The translations under genes and the position numbers were made by a program. A DNA stretch of 64,000 nucleotides, from NCBI GenBank assembly GCA_016722505.1, contig JADKJH010000001.1, positions 1,302,001-1,366,000 of the forward strand. Direction: 5' to 3'. Positions within the stretch are counted from its first letter, which is position 1; each line of letters opens with the position of its first letter. This document shows, piece by piece, positions 26,130-35,253 of the stretch. The notes beneath the pieces were generated by a model. The model was not told the DNA's origin. It searched no databases and worked only from the letters and a program-made list of their open reading frames with translations. Origin of the DNA: Holophagaceae bacterium. Its GTDB lineage: Bacteria; Acidobacteriota; Holophagae; Holophagales; Holophagaceae.

Positions 26130-26870
26130 ATGATCGTTGTTTGCCCATCTTGTTCAGCCCGTTTTCAATACGACGAAGCTCGTTTCCAGGGGGCGTTGAG
26201 CAAACGCTTCCGTTGCCCAAAGTGCAGCCACGTATTCGAAGTTTTCAATCCTGTCCGGCCAGCTTCGGATACGGATTCCGAAGCGCTCTTCGATCAGGTC
26301 TTTGCTGAGGTTCCAGTGGCTCCGGGGGCTCCTGTCGTCCAGAGGACCCAAGCCTTCACGCCCCCGCCGGTGGATCCGTTTGATCTCCCACCCGGCCTGG
26401 CTCCGAATTCCTACCAGACCATCCCACAGGAGGAAATGCCGCCCCCACCCCCGCCCGAGGTTGAATCGCCTTCTTCCACGGCGCCCTCCACCGCCCGACG
26501 GGATAGGCAAAGCATGCTCGAAGGCATCCACTCCGGAGTCATGCCAAAGGGGATCAAATTCAGCTTGGCCTTCCTTACTGGGCCCATGGCTTCGACGGTG
26601 CGCGTCATAGATAGGCCGAGCCTCGTCATCGGGCGCGACCAGGGAGAAATCATCACCCATGATCCTGAAACCTCGCGGCAGCATGCCTCCCTGTCCATTC
26701 ATGGCGATGGGACCGCATGGCTGACGGACCTGCAAAGCACTAATGGCACGTTCGTTGAAGGGCAAACCATTCTAGGCACCGTTCAACTCATGGATCGTCA
26801 GGAATTCACCTGCGGCAAGAGCACCTTCATGCTGCTGATCCGCCCCGAAGATCAGTTCTCACTCGAATAG
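26130..26870 (+). CDS. Zinc-ribbon (MJ0042-type) and FHA-domain protein
   Basis: 246 residues. The N-terminus MIVVCPSCSARFQYDEARF ... RCPKCSHVF is an MJ0042-type zinc finger with two CxxC pairs. A Pro-rich linker follows (residues about 75-125). The C-terminal FHA domain has SLVIGRDQGEIITHDPETSRQHASLSI and LTDLQSTNGTFVEG, the phosphothreonine-binding core (R, S, H, N). FHA domains read Ser/Thr phosphorylation; a Ser/Thr kinase is encoded at 60902-62668. It is three bases from the next gene, and the group to 29552 may be an operon. Confidence 0.88.
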   Translation: MIVVCPSCSARFQYDEARFQGALSKRFRCPKCSHVFEVFNPVRPASDTDSEALFDQVFAEVPVAPGAPVVQRTQAFTPPPVDPFDLPPGLAPNSYQTIPQEEMPPPPPPEVESPSSTAPSTARRDRQSMLEGIHSGVMPKGIKFSLAFLTGPMASTVRVIDRPSLVIGRDQGEIITHDPETSRQHASLSIHGDGTAWLTDLQSTNGTFVEGQTILGTVQLMDRQEFTCGKSTFMLLIRPEDQFSLE

Positions 26871-26873
26871 GCC

Positions 26874-28775
26874 ATGTCCGAAACCCAGGATCCGTTTGCT
26901 GCCCATCTACAGCGTGCCCAGGACCTATTCCAGGCTGGAGAGGTTATTGCCGCCGGCCAGATTTGGCAGGCCGTTCTTCGAAAGAATCCGACTCATGCTG
27001 GCGCACGAGCCTGCCTGGTCCATGTCAAGCATTGGCTCGACGAACGGCAGAAGGCGGGTGATCCGGTCGTGCTGGCCGCCCAGAACCATGGCCCCGTGGA
27101 TCTGGATGACATGGCTTCACCAGGCTCGGCGGGAGTTTCCGCCGCACGGCCAGCAGCCCAGGCCGCTGTCCCGGCCACTGTTCACCCCCCGCCGCCTCCA
27201 GCCCCTTTGGCACCGCCTGTAGCCATAGCGCCAGCTGCAGCGCCACCCCCCCCCGTTTCTTCAATGCGGGTTGAAGAAGCACTGCCCCAAGCACCTGCTG
27301 AAGGTGCGGACATTGATCTTCTGATTCGCCAGGGCTGCACCCTATTTGATATGGATCAGGTCGAGGATGCCCTTGCCAGGTGGGAAGAAGTCCTGAAAAT
27401 CGAGCCCAACCATCGCCTGGCTTTGGAATATGTGGCCAGCGCGCGTCAGGAATTGGCCCGCCAAGCGGCCAGGTTCGAGACGGCCCAGCCCATCCAACTT
27501 GCTGATCCCCTGGACGGGTCAGCTGCAACTTCCGCGCCGGTGCAGGACCTTGCTTCAACAGACACGGGCGAAGGCATTTTTGAGAGCCGTCTCTTCACAC
27601 TGCTTCAACAAGGGCTTCAACTCTATGACCAGGGGAACACCGACGGGGCGATGGCGCAGTGGCGTGAAATGCTGGCCCTCGATCCCGACAACGAAGATGC
27701 CAAGGCCTACCTCTCCATGGCCCAAAAGGACACCAGCGCCATCTCCCTCAAGGATGTGGGCCGTGCTACCGGAAGCTTTGCATTAAAGGCACCCGGGAAA
27801 CCTCTGGATGCTGACGCCCTAGAGCAGAAATGCCGCCAGGGTGAACGGCTCATGCGCTTGAATAGACTGGAACAGGCCGAATTCGCCTTTGAGCTCGCAT
27901 TGAGCCAAGACCCGCAGCATGAGCGGGCTTTGCGGGGGCTCGAACAAGTGAAGGCTCTTCTCATCGAAAGGCCTCCAGAAGCCAGACCCGAACCCGAATC
28001 GGGTGGAAGCCGGGACAACACGGCGGTCATGCCACCAGCAGCACTGACCGCACCAGGCCAGGCCGCTCGGGGTGGATTAGCGCTACCAAAGCCCATAGCG
28101 GACATGACACGGGATTATCCGTGGATGAAGTCCAAGGCTGTTTGGGCCGGTGTGGCTGGCGTGATGCTTCTTCTTGTCGTTGGTGGATTTGTATTCCATC
28201 AGCGTCGGTTGGACGCGAAACTCGCCGCTGACCGTGCCTCCTTCTCAGGGGCGGCCTTGGCGCAGGTTTCCAGAGGAAATGAGGCTCCTGATCTATCCGA
28301 AAAACCAGCGAGCATCCGGACCGAAGCCGAACTCGCCGTCGGGGATGATCCTGTGCGGGCCTACCATCGGGCCAAAGAATTCCTGCGCCTCAACCCCAGC
28401 GATATATCCGCGGCTCAACTATTGGACCGGGCCCGCGTGGCTTTGAATGAAGGCACGCCAAGGCCCGCGACCTTGACGGACTACCAGAAACATTTGTCCC
28501 AAGGTGATCTGGAATCGGCTGAAGCGGATATTGATGCCCTTTTACGGATCAAGCCCGATGATGGCGAATTGATGCAGCGGGCGTCCCGGCTCTATTTGAT
28601 GCTTGCTCAACTCCAGGCCTCCAAGGAGCGATGGGCCGAAGCTAAAGATGTGTTGCGGAAGGGCAGGGCTCTCAATCCGGCGGATCGTGCCTGGCAGGGA
28701 CGAATCAAGCTTCTGGAGAAAATTCCAGACCAGCCCAAGGCCGAGCGTCCGGGTTGGATCGCCTTCCTGGGCTGA
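26874..28775 (+). CDS. TPR-repeat membrane protein with Pro-rich linkers
   Basis: 633 residues. TPR-like units occur at the N-terminus (AQDLFQAGEVIAAGQIWQAVLRKNPTHAGA), in the middle (QVEDALARWEEVLKIEPNHRLALEY; LYDQGNTDGAMAQWREMLALDPDNEDA; RLNRLEQAEFAFELALSQDPQHERAL) and at the C-terminus. One transmembrane helix (VWAGVAGVMLLLVVGGFVF, about residue 425) separates a long cytoplasmic part from the C-terminal TPRs. The Pro/Ala linker is encoded across a C9 tract at 27246-27254. It lies between the FHA and zinc-ribbon/RDD-like genes, suggesting a signalling or secretion scaffold; function unknown. Confidence 0.75.
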   Translation: MSETQDPFAAHLQRAQDLFQAGEVIAAGQIWQAVLRKNPTHAGARACLVHVKHWLDERQKAGDPVVLAAQNHGPVDLDDMASPGSAGVSAARPAAQAAVPATVHPPPPPAPLAPPVAIAPAAAPPPPVSSMRVEEALPQAPAEGADIDLLIRQGCTLFDMDQVEDALARWEEVLKIEPNHRLALEYVASARQELARQAARFETAQPIQLADPLDGSAATSAPVQDLASTDTGEGIFESRLFTLLQQGLQLYDQGNTDGAMAQWREMLALDPDNEDAKAYLSMAQKDTSAISLKDVGRATGSFALKAPGKPLDADALEQKCRQGERLMRLNRLEQAEFAFELALSQDPQHERALRGLEQVKALLIERPPEARPEPESGGSRDNTAVMPPAALTAPGQAARGGLALPKPIADMTRDYPWMKSKAVWAGVAGVMLLLVVGGFVFHQRRLDAKLAADRASFSGAALAQVSRGNEAPDLSEKPASIRTEAELAVGDDPVRAYHRAKEFLRLNPSDISAAQLLDRARVALNEGTPRPATLTDYQKHLSQGDLESAEADIDALLRIKPDDGELMQRASRLYLMLAQLQASKERWAEAKDVLRKGRALNPADRAWQGRIKLLEKIPDQPKAERPGWIAFLG

Positions 28776-28784
28776 ACCTACGCC

Positions 28785-29552
28785 ATGACTCACGACTCAA
28801 GGTCCTCCCTCCCGCGCAAGATCTGTCCCAGTTGCGGCCACCGGCTTTCACCTCTCGGGGTGGAGTGCCCTGTTTGTGGTTTGAGTTTGGGGGGACAACC
28901 GCTCCCCCGCCCCCTGCTATTCCAGGCTTCGGCTTTTCAATCCCCCGTTCTTCCCCCAAACAACACCTCCCCAGCCACCTTGGGGCCAGTTGCCACAGCC
29001 CCCCATCAAGGCATCGTATCTCCGGCCTTGGGCCGCGTGGCTCCGGTTCCGATGGCAGAACCAGACCTGGGACAGGTGAGAACGGAACAGGCCCTGAGGG
29101 TTCCGGTATCTGAAGCGCTGGAATCCGAAACTGAGATCACAGACTCCAGTTTCTGGTCGCTGGTCAAGCTGGAGATCTTCGAGGCAGCGACCCTATTCGT
29201 CACCAATGCAATTCTGGCCTTGGTGGTCAGCTGGCAATTGGGAGCCCCCGTGGCTCGCTGCTATGGAGAGCTCTGGCCCTACCTCGTGAGCCTCCACCTA
29301 GCCTTCTCGTGGGTGATGGTGCTGGTTCCCATGGTGCTTGCGGGCCAATCTCTTTTTATGGTGCCCATGGGCTTGCTGCTGGCCTCTGAGCAACCCGAAC
29401 GCCGGCTGGCATTCTCCCTTTTCCACTTGTTCTCTGTCTTGGCTTTTCCCCTTTCATTTCTTTGTATGGTGCTGACGCCCAATCACCGCACCCTCGCAGA
29501 ACTGCTTACGGGGCAAGAGATATTCCTCAAGCCGCTATCGCGCGTTGGTTAG
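28785..29552 (+). CDS. Zinc-ribbon and RDD-like membrane protein
   Basis: 255 residues. N-terminal zinc ribbon ICPSCGHRLSPLGVECPVCGLSL (two CxxC pairs), a Pro-rich linker, then a membrane domain of about four helices (FEAATLFVTNAILALVVSWQLG; YLVSLHLAFSWVMVLVPMVLAG; SLFMVPMGLLLAS; HLFSVLAFPLSFLCMVL) ending NHRTLAELLTGQEIF. The tail resembles the R-T-x-xDxxxG end of RDD domains. It is the last gene of the set starting at 26130 and is convergent with the KimA-like pair. Confidence 0.65.
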   Translation: MTHDSRSSLPRKICPSCGHRLSPLGVECPVCGLSLGGQPLPRPLLFQASAFQSPVLPPNNTSPATLGPVATAPHQGIVSPALGRVAPVPMAEPDLGQVRTEQALRVPVSEALESETEITDSSFWSLVKLEIFEAATLFVTNAILALVVSWQLGAPVARCYGELWPYLVSLHLAFSWVMVLVPMVLAGQSLFMVPMGLLLASEQPERRLAFSLFHLFSVLAFPLSFLCMVLTPNHRTLAELLTGQEIFLKPLSRVG

Positions 29553-29595
29553 GGATTGGATAGGGGCCGTAGGCTGGCGTGGACGGGTGCCGGTA

Positions 29596-31541
29596 TCAAT
29601 CCAGGATTGGGTCGAGGTGGTAGGGAATTGAGATCACTATGACTTTGGACCTGCTCAGCAGGGATGTCTTGATCCGCAAGGCCGTTTGGTTGTGCAACAG
29701 GTTTTCCCACCAGTGGCCGGTCACAAATTCCGGGATGATCACCGTGAAGATGTACTCCGGCTCGGCGCGGCGCATGCGATCGATCTCGTCCAGGATGGGT
29801 TCCACAATTTTACGGTAGGGGCTGCGGATGGATCTGAGGGGGACACCCTCGCAATAGCTTGGCCAATCGGATTTGAGTTTTTCAAGAGCCTGGCTATCAC
29901 GCCCCTGAGTGTCTGGAAAATCCACGGTGATGGCTTCGATCTCGCCATAGTCCGCGATGGACCTGGCATAGGAAAGGGCATGGACCACGCCGTGATGGAT
30001 GCCGGACACCAGCACCAGGACGCGGTTCTTGTGCGGATAGATCATGTCCGTCCGGCTGGAGGCCAGTTTGCTCCGCACACGGATATAGTGACGGTGGATG
30101 TTGTAGAAGAGCACCACCATCAGCGCGACCAGAATCACCACGATGCCCGCACCTCGGTACTTGGTGATCAGGATGTCCGCCAGGACGATGGCCGTCGCGA
30201 TCGTGCCCACGCCGTTGACGAGGGCCTTGCCCTGCCAGTGGTGTCCCCGGACCTTCATCCAATGGCGCACCATGCCCGCTTGGCTGAGGGTGAAGCCGAT
30301 GAATACGCCAGCGGCGTAAAGGGGCAACAGGATGTCGGTGTTGGCGTGGAAACCCCAGACCAGAATTCCGGCCACCATCGTGAGAATCAGAATGCCGTTC
30401 GAGAAGACGAGACGGTCGCCCTGACTTGAGAACTGCCTAGGCAGGTAGCCATCCTTGGCCATGAGCGCGGCCAGTAGTGGGAATCCCGTGAAAGCAGTGT
30501 TCGCGGCCACCACGAGGATGGCGAAGGTGAACCCTTGAACCGTGTAATAGAAGACCTTCGCCGGGCCCGCCACGACACCCGCGTGCCCAAGTATCTGCCT
30601 GGCCAATTGGGAGAGCAGCGGCTCCTGGACCACGGTCGGATCTAGGGTGTGCTGGTAAACGACTCCGTAATGGTTCGCAAGGAAGGTGATCCCAAGGAAC
30701 ATGGTGAGGAGCAGTCCGACCATCCATGTCATTGTTTTCGCCGCGTTGTCAGCCGCGGGTTCCCTGAAGGCCGTCACGCCATTCGAGATCGCCTCGACGC
30801 CCGTCAGCGCGGTGCAGCCGGCCGAGAAGGCCCGCATGAAAACCCATACCAAGGCGATACCTGCCATGTTCGTTCCTTGATGGGTTGCCGCTTGAACCTC
30901 GGTCGGGGTGATTTCAGCACCTGTTGCCCAGCGGAACATGCCGATGGTGAGCAGGGGAAGGATGCAAGCTATGAATCCAAAGGTTGGCACCGCGAAGAGC
31001 GCGCCGCTCTCCTTGATGCCCCGAAGGTTCATGATGGCGATGAAGGCAATCGCCAAAAGAGTGAGCGCAACATTGTGGCCCGCCAAGGAGGCATGGCCGC
31101 CGTTATGGCGGCGATGCCCGAAGAAACGGACACGGCCACGGTCAGGATGTAATCCGCAAGGAGTGATGCGCCTGCGATGAGGGCGGGCATCTCCCCGAGA
31201 TTGTCCTTGGCGACGATGTAGGCGCCGCCCCCGCCGGGATAGGCCTTGATGGTCTGGCGGTAGCTGGACGCGAGAATGATAAGCAGCCCGACAATTCCCA
31301 AAGCGACGGGAATCGACAGCCCGAAGATCGCATGTCCGGCGACCCCAATCGCAACTGCCGCGCCCGCGCCATGCTGCAGGGCCATGGAGAGCGAGGCCAT
31401 GATCTCCTGGGTTGCATAGGCCACAGACGACAATGCATCTGAGCTGAACACCGCCAAGGCGATTGGATTGCTGATTTTCGTGTGTTGCGACTCCTCGCTG
31501 GCAAGTCGTCGCCCAAGCAGGATACGGCGGAAGTTGTACAT
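29596..31541 (-). pseudogene. kimA: KimA-like APC-superfamily potassium transporter, copy 1, 1-nt frameshift
   Basis: Two frames (31541 to 31029 and TTG 31086 to 29596) together cover a transporter nearly identical in layout to the intact copy at 31601-33547. The span is 1946 nt against 1947 for the intact copy, exactly one base short. The break is at CCTCCTTGGCG (plus 31083-31090). Adding one T would restore AAMPPLAGHNVALTLLA, matching AAFPSFSGHNVALTLLA of copy 2. The K-site motifs (SSDALSSVAYATQ, DYILTVAVS, ALTGVEAISNG) and the C-terminal cytosolic domain are all encoded. It may be a recent pseudogene or a sequencing error. Confidence 0.85.
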
Positions 31542-31600
31542 GGATGATTAATCTTAGAGCCTAAGCGGGGCCAACGTGTTGGTGTGCCCTGGGTTTCAGG

Positions 31601-33547
31601 TCAATCCCGGATTGGATTCAGGTGGTAGGGCACCGAGATCACGATGACTTTTGGCCTGCTCAACAGGGATGTCTTGATCCGCAGCGCGGTCTGGTTGTGC
31701 AACACGTTTTCCCACCAGCTGGAAGTCACGAACTCGGGAATGATCAGGACCTGCACTACCTCTGGTTCACTCCGGCGGATGCGGTCCACTTCATCCAGAA
31801 TGGGCTCGACTATCTTGCGGTAGGGGCTGCGCAAGGCCCGAAGCGGGACGCCTTCGCAATAGGTGGGCCAATCGCTCCGCAGCTTTTCGAGGGCGGCACT
31901 TTCCCGTCCGGCATCATCGGGGAAATCCACTGTGATGGCTTCCACATCCCCGTGGGCGGCGATGGTTTTTCCGAAGGAGAGGGCCCGCACCACGCCGTGG
32001 TGGATTCCGGAGATGAGCACCATGACACGGATTTTGTGGGGATAGACCTGCTCCGTGCGGCTCGCGGCGAGGATGGCCTTCACGCGGATATAGTGGCGGT
32101 GGATGTTGTAGAAGAGGGCGACCATCAACGCCACGAGGATCACCACAATGGTGGTGCCTCGATACTTGGTGATGAGGATGTCGATCAGCACGATGACCGT
32201 GGCGACAGCGCCAAGCCCATTGACGAAGGCTTTGCCTTGCCAGTGAATGCCCTTTTTATTGATCCAATGGCGAACCATCCCCGCCTGGCTCAGCGTGAAG
32301 CCGATGAACACGCCCGCAGCGTAGAGCGGCAGCAGCACGTCGGTGTTCGCGTGGAAACCCCAGACCAACGCGCAGGCCATGGTGGTGAGAATCAGGATGC
32401 CGTTCGAGAACACGAGGCGGTCGCCCTGGCTTGAGAACTGGCGGGGCAGATAGCCATCCTTGGCCATCAGGGCCGCGAGCCGCGGAAAGTCGGCATAGGC
32501 CGTGTTGGCGGCCACCACGAGAATGGCGAAGGTGAAGCCCTGCACCGCGTAGTAGAAGGCCTTAGCCAGGCCGGTGACTTGCCCGCTGGTGCCCAGAATC
32601 TGCCGTGCCAGTTGGGAAAGCAGTGTCTCCTGGACCACGGTCTGGTCGGTGCTGTGCTGGTAGACAACGCCGAAATGATTCGCGAGGAGCGTAATCCCGA
32701 GGAACATTGTGAGTAGGAGGCCCACCATCCAGGCCATGGTTTTTGAGGCGTTTTCAGCTGCCGGATCCTTGAAGGCGGGAACGCCGTTGGATATGGCCTC
32801 TACGCCAGTGAGTGCGGTGCAACCGGCCGAAAAGGCGCGCATGAAGACCCACACCAGGGCCAAGCCTGCCACGCCCGCTCCCTGATGGGCTACGGCCTGG
32901 ACTTCGTAAGGCGTGACCTGATGGCCAGCGACCCAACGGAAGGCGCCGATACCCAGCAGCATGAGCATGCAGGCCACGAATCCATAGGTGGGGATCGCGA
33001 ACAGTCCTCCGCTCTCCTTGATGCCCCGCAGATTCATGATGGCGATGAACACGATGGCCAGCAGGGTGAGTGCTACGTTGTGGCCCGAAAAGGACGGGAA
33101 GGCCGCGGTGATTGCCGCGATGCCCGAGGATACGGACACCGCCACCGTCAGGATGTAGTCCACCAGCAGTGAAGCCCCCGCAATCAGTGCGGGCATCTCT
33201 CCAAGGTTATCTTTGGCGACGATATAGGCGCCGCCGCCGCCAGGGTAGGCCTTGATGGTCTGGCGGTAGCTGGTCGCAAGGATGATCAGCAGCCCGACAA
33301 TCCCCAAGGCGACCGGAATCGACAGCCCGAAGATCGCATGCCCGGCGACCCCGACCGCTACGGCCGCGCCCGCGCCGTGTTGCAGGGCCATGGACAGCGA
33401 AGCCATGATCTCCTGGGTGGCATAGGCCACGGATGACAATGCATCCGAGCTGAACACCGCCAGGGCGATGGGATTGCTGATCCTGGCGTGGTGCGACTCG
33501 TCAGTGGCAAGTCGCCGGCCTAGGAGAAGACGGCGGAAATTGAACAT
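31601..33547 (-). CDS. kimA: KimA-like APC-superfamily potassium transporter, copy 2
   Basis: 648 residues. About 12 transmembrane helices followed by a cytosolic domain. Residues placed in K+ binding in Bacillus KimA are present: Asp and Tyr in SSDALSSVAYATQ, Asp-Tyr-Thr in LLVDYILTVAVS, and Thr and Glu in ALTGVEAISN. YPGGGGAYIVAKDNLGE and the C-terminal FVTSSWWENVLHNQTALRIKTSLL ... VPYHLNP also match KimA. KimA is a high-affinity proton-coupled K+ importer shut off by c-di-AMP in Firmicutes; regulation here is unknown. The N-terminal MFNFRRLLLGRRL parallels KimA too. A paralogue lies 59 bases downstream. Confidence 0.85.
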   Translation of the reverse strand: MFNFRRLLLGRRLATDESHHARISNPIALAVFSSDALSSVAYATQEIMASLSMALQHGAGAAVAVGVAGHAIFGLSIPVALGIVGLLIILATSYRQTIKAYPGGGGAYIVAKDNLGEMPALIAGASLLVDYILTVAVSVSSGIAAITAAFPSFSGHNVALTLLAIVFIAIMNLRGIKESGGLFAIPTYGFVACMLMLLGIGAFRWVAGHQVTPYEVQAVAHQGAGVAGLALVWVFMRAFSAGCTALTGVEAISNGVPAFKDPAAENASKTMAWMVGLLLTMFLGITLLANHFGVVYQHSTDQTVVQETLLSQLARQILGTSGQVTGLAKAFYYAVQGFTFAILVVAANTAYADFPRLAALMAKDGYLPRQFSSQGDRLVFSNGILILTTMACALVWGFHANTDVLLPLYAAGVFIGFTLSQAGMVRHWINKKGIHWQGKAFVNGLGAVATVIVLIDILITKYRGTTIVVILVALMVALFYNIHRHYIRVKAILAASRTEQVYPHKIRVMVLISGIHHGVVRALSFGKTIAAHGDVEAITVDFPDDAGRESAALEKLRSDWPTYCEGVPLRALRSPYRKIVEPILDEVDRIRRSEPEVVQVLIIPEFVTSSWWENVLHNQTALRIKTSLLSRPKVIVISVPYHLNPIRD

Positions 33548-33942
33548 GGGCGACCTGTCAGAACGCGGAGTGAAACCCTGCGAAAACCATCAATTTAAAA
33601 ATTCGGCAATTCAATACGATCTTCCTAAAACCATGGGAAGGGCGATCAGATCGGAGACCCGGGATTGGTCTCCAAACATCTGAATGTCCCACCTCGCCGG
33701 AAACCCAAGCTCTCCCCAGTCCCCGCCTAGGGGAACCAGGATTATGCAAGGTTTGCGGTCCTTAGTCACCCTCATATCGCCCAAGGGAAAATCCTCAACC
33801 CCGTGATTTTGAGTGACAATCGTCACACTTGGTTTCAATCCAGCACCCTAGGTTACGTCGCCCACTACTTCAGTGGCCCCCAATTAACCTTGGACTCCCT
33901 ACCTAGGGACGTCCACTGCGGCTTAGCCGCAAGGAGCAAACC
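33548..33942. other. Gene-free region between kimA copy 2 and the RiPP locus
   Basis: No credible coding sequence. Seen: an inverted repeat GTGACaatcGTCAC at 33813-33826 (TGAC-N4-GTCA core, like a CRP/FNR-superfamily half-site pair), two CCTAGG palindromes near 33850 and 33903, and a perfect hairpin TGCGGC-TTA-GCCGCA at 33917-33931. The hairpin abuts the AAGGAG ribosome site (33931-33936) of the peptide gene. I could not identify convincing -35/-10 boxes. Confidence 0.5.
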
Positions 33943-34329
33943 ATGAATCGCAAGCTCACCACTCTGGCCACCATGTTCGCCGCTGGCGCCTTCGTAGCGG
34001 TGTCTGGTGCCCCCCGTGCCACGGCCGCATCCACTAAGTCCAATTCCGACAAGGCTCTGCTCGAAGTCGGCTGCGGGGCCGACAAGAAGGATGGCAAAGA
34101 GGCCAGCTGTGGCGCCGACAAGGAAAAAGCCGCCAAGGACATGAAGGACCACAAGTGTGGCAAGGACATGAAAGACGGCAAGTGTGGCAAGGAACACAAG
34201 TGTGGCAAGGATATGGATGGCAAGTGCGGAAAGGACAAGAAGGGCGCTAAGGCCGCTAAAGGCATGAAGGGCACCAAGGACAAGAAAGATGCGTCCTGCG
34301 GTAAGGGTTCTTGCGGTTCCAAGAACTAA
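33943..34329 (+). CDS. Exported Cys-Gly-rich precursor peptide of a bufferin/HvfA-like RiPP locus
   Basis: 128 residues. A Sec signal peptide (MNRKLTTLATMFAAGAFVAV..., likely cleaved at about ATAA/S, residues 26-30) precedes a Lys-rich chain. All eight cysteines (44, 56, 72, 81, 87, 95, 119, 124) are each followed by Gly; the central four read HKCGKD, GKCGKE, HKCGKD and GKCGKD. It is followed by a DUF692/MNIO oxidase and a DUF2063 partner. Known relatives (HvfA, bufferins) have EGKCG-type motifs whose Cys are converted by the MNIO enzyme into copper-binding groups. I infer a post-translationally modified periplasmic metal-sequestering peptide. The AAGGAG ribosome site is strong. Unmodified metallothionein-like function is the alternative. 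Confidence 0.85.
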   Translation: MNRKLTTLATMFAAGAFVAVSGAPRATAASTKSNSDKALLEVGCGADKKDGKEASCGADKEKAAKDMKDHKCGKDMKDGKCGKEHKCGKDMDGKCGKDKKGAKAAKGMKGTKDKKDASCGKGSCGSKN

Positions 34330-34351
34330 TACTCGGCGGCTTTTAACAACA

Positions 34352-34380
34352 ACAAGGGGGGGGCTTCGTCTCCCCCTTGT
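34352..34380 (+). terminator. Intercistronic hairpin between peptide and MNIO genes
   Basis: ACAAGGGGG (34352-34360) pairs with CCCCCTTGT (34372-34380), 9 bp, followed by TTCATAC with only a short T tract. It sits 22 bases after the peptide stop and 19 before the MNIO ATG. It could terminate part of the transcripts or protect the peptide mRNA 3' end, giving much more peptide than enzyme. Confidence 0.6.
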
Positions 34381-34398
34381 TTCATACAAGGTCTTGAA

Positions 34399-35253
34399 AT
34401 GAATCCTTTTACTGGAGTCGGCGTCGGTCTCAGGAGACCCCACCTGGAAAAGGTGGCGGCTCTTGATTCCACCCCTGTGCCTTTCTGGGAGATCGCTCCG
34501 GAAAATGTAGTGGGGCAGGGTGGCAGCCGGCATCGCCAGGTGATGAAAATCCTGGAGCGGGATCCGGTCATCACCCACGGGCTTTCCATGTCCATCGGCG
34601 GGTTTGATGCCTGGGACCGGGATGCCCTAGCCAACCTGAAAGGTTTCTTGAAGGAGACCCGCTCACCCTGGCATTCCGAACACCTTTGTTGGACCAGTTT
34701 TGGCGGAGCCACCACCCACGAATTGCTGCCCATGCCTTTCACGCGTGATGCGGTGCGCCACACGGTGGAGCGGGCCAAGCGCGTCCAGGCGGAATTGCCG
34801 GTGCCCTTTCTTTTCGAGAATGTCAGCTATTACGCGTGCCTGGGCGCGCCAGAAATGAGCGAAAAACAGTTTCTCGAAGAAGTGCTGGAAGGTGCGGATT
34901 GCGGGTGGTTGCTGGATATCAACAATGTCTATGTCAATAGCCGGAACCATGGATTCGATCCCAGGGAATGGCTGGAGGGTATGCCGCTGGATCGCGTTCA
35001 GCAGATGCACATCGCCGGACACGCATGGTTCGAGGCTGAGCAGCTCATCATCGACACCCATGGCGCGCCAGTGATCGATCCCGTCATCGAGTTGATGCAG
35101 TGGGTGCTTCCGCGCATCGGCAGGCCTGTGCCTGTGTTGTTGGAACGGGACAATGAGATCCCTGAGCTGGATGTTCTGCTTGCGGAGCGCGCGTCTCTTC
35201 AGAAAGCTTATGATGCGGCCTTGGCGCCGGTGTTGAGCGGCAACCATGATTGA
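34399..35253 (+). CDS. DUF692 multinuclear non-heme iron oxidase (MNIO; BufB/HvfB-like)
   Basis: 284 residues, a TIM-barrel of the MbnB/MNIO family that oxidises peptide cysteines using a multi-iron centre. Metal-ligand candidates seen: His60 in ITHGLSMSIGG, His95 in HSEHLCW, Glu140 in FLFENVSYY, Asp173 and Asn176 in LDINNVYVN, His204 and His208 in MHIAGH, Asp219 and His221 in IDTHGAPV, and Glu249 in LLERD. The substrate is presumably the Cys-Gly peptide encoded upstream, with the DUF2063 protein (overlapping by 8 nt downstream) as partner. It acts in the cytoplasm before export of the peptide. Confidence 0.93.
   Translation: MNPFTGVGVGLRRPHLEKVAALDSTPVPFWEIAPENVVGQGGSRHRQVMKILERDPVITHGLSMSIGGFDAWDRDALANLKGFLKETRSPWHSEHLCWTSFGGATTHELLPMPFTRDAVRHTVERAKRVQAELPVPFLFENVSYYACLGAPEMSEKQFLEEVLEGADCGWLLDINNVYVNSRNHGFDPREWLEGMPLDRVQQMHIAGHAWFEAEQLIIDTHGAPVIDPVIELMQWVLPRIGRPVPVLLERDNEIPELDVLLAERASLQKAYDAALAPVLSGNHD

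Noticed and set aside
33468..33838. Small open frames between kimA copy 2 and the RiPP precursor
   Set aside because: Short frames on both strands without ribosome sites, overlapping each other and showing no protein-like pattern.
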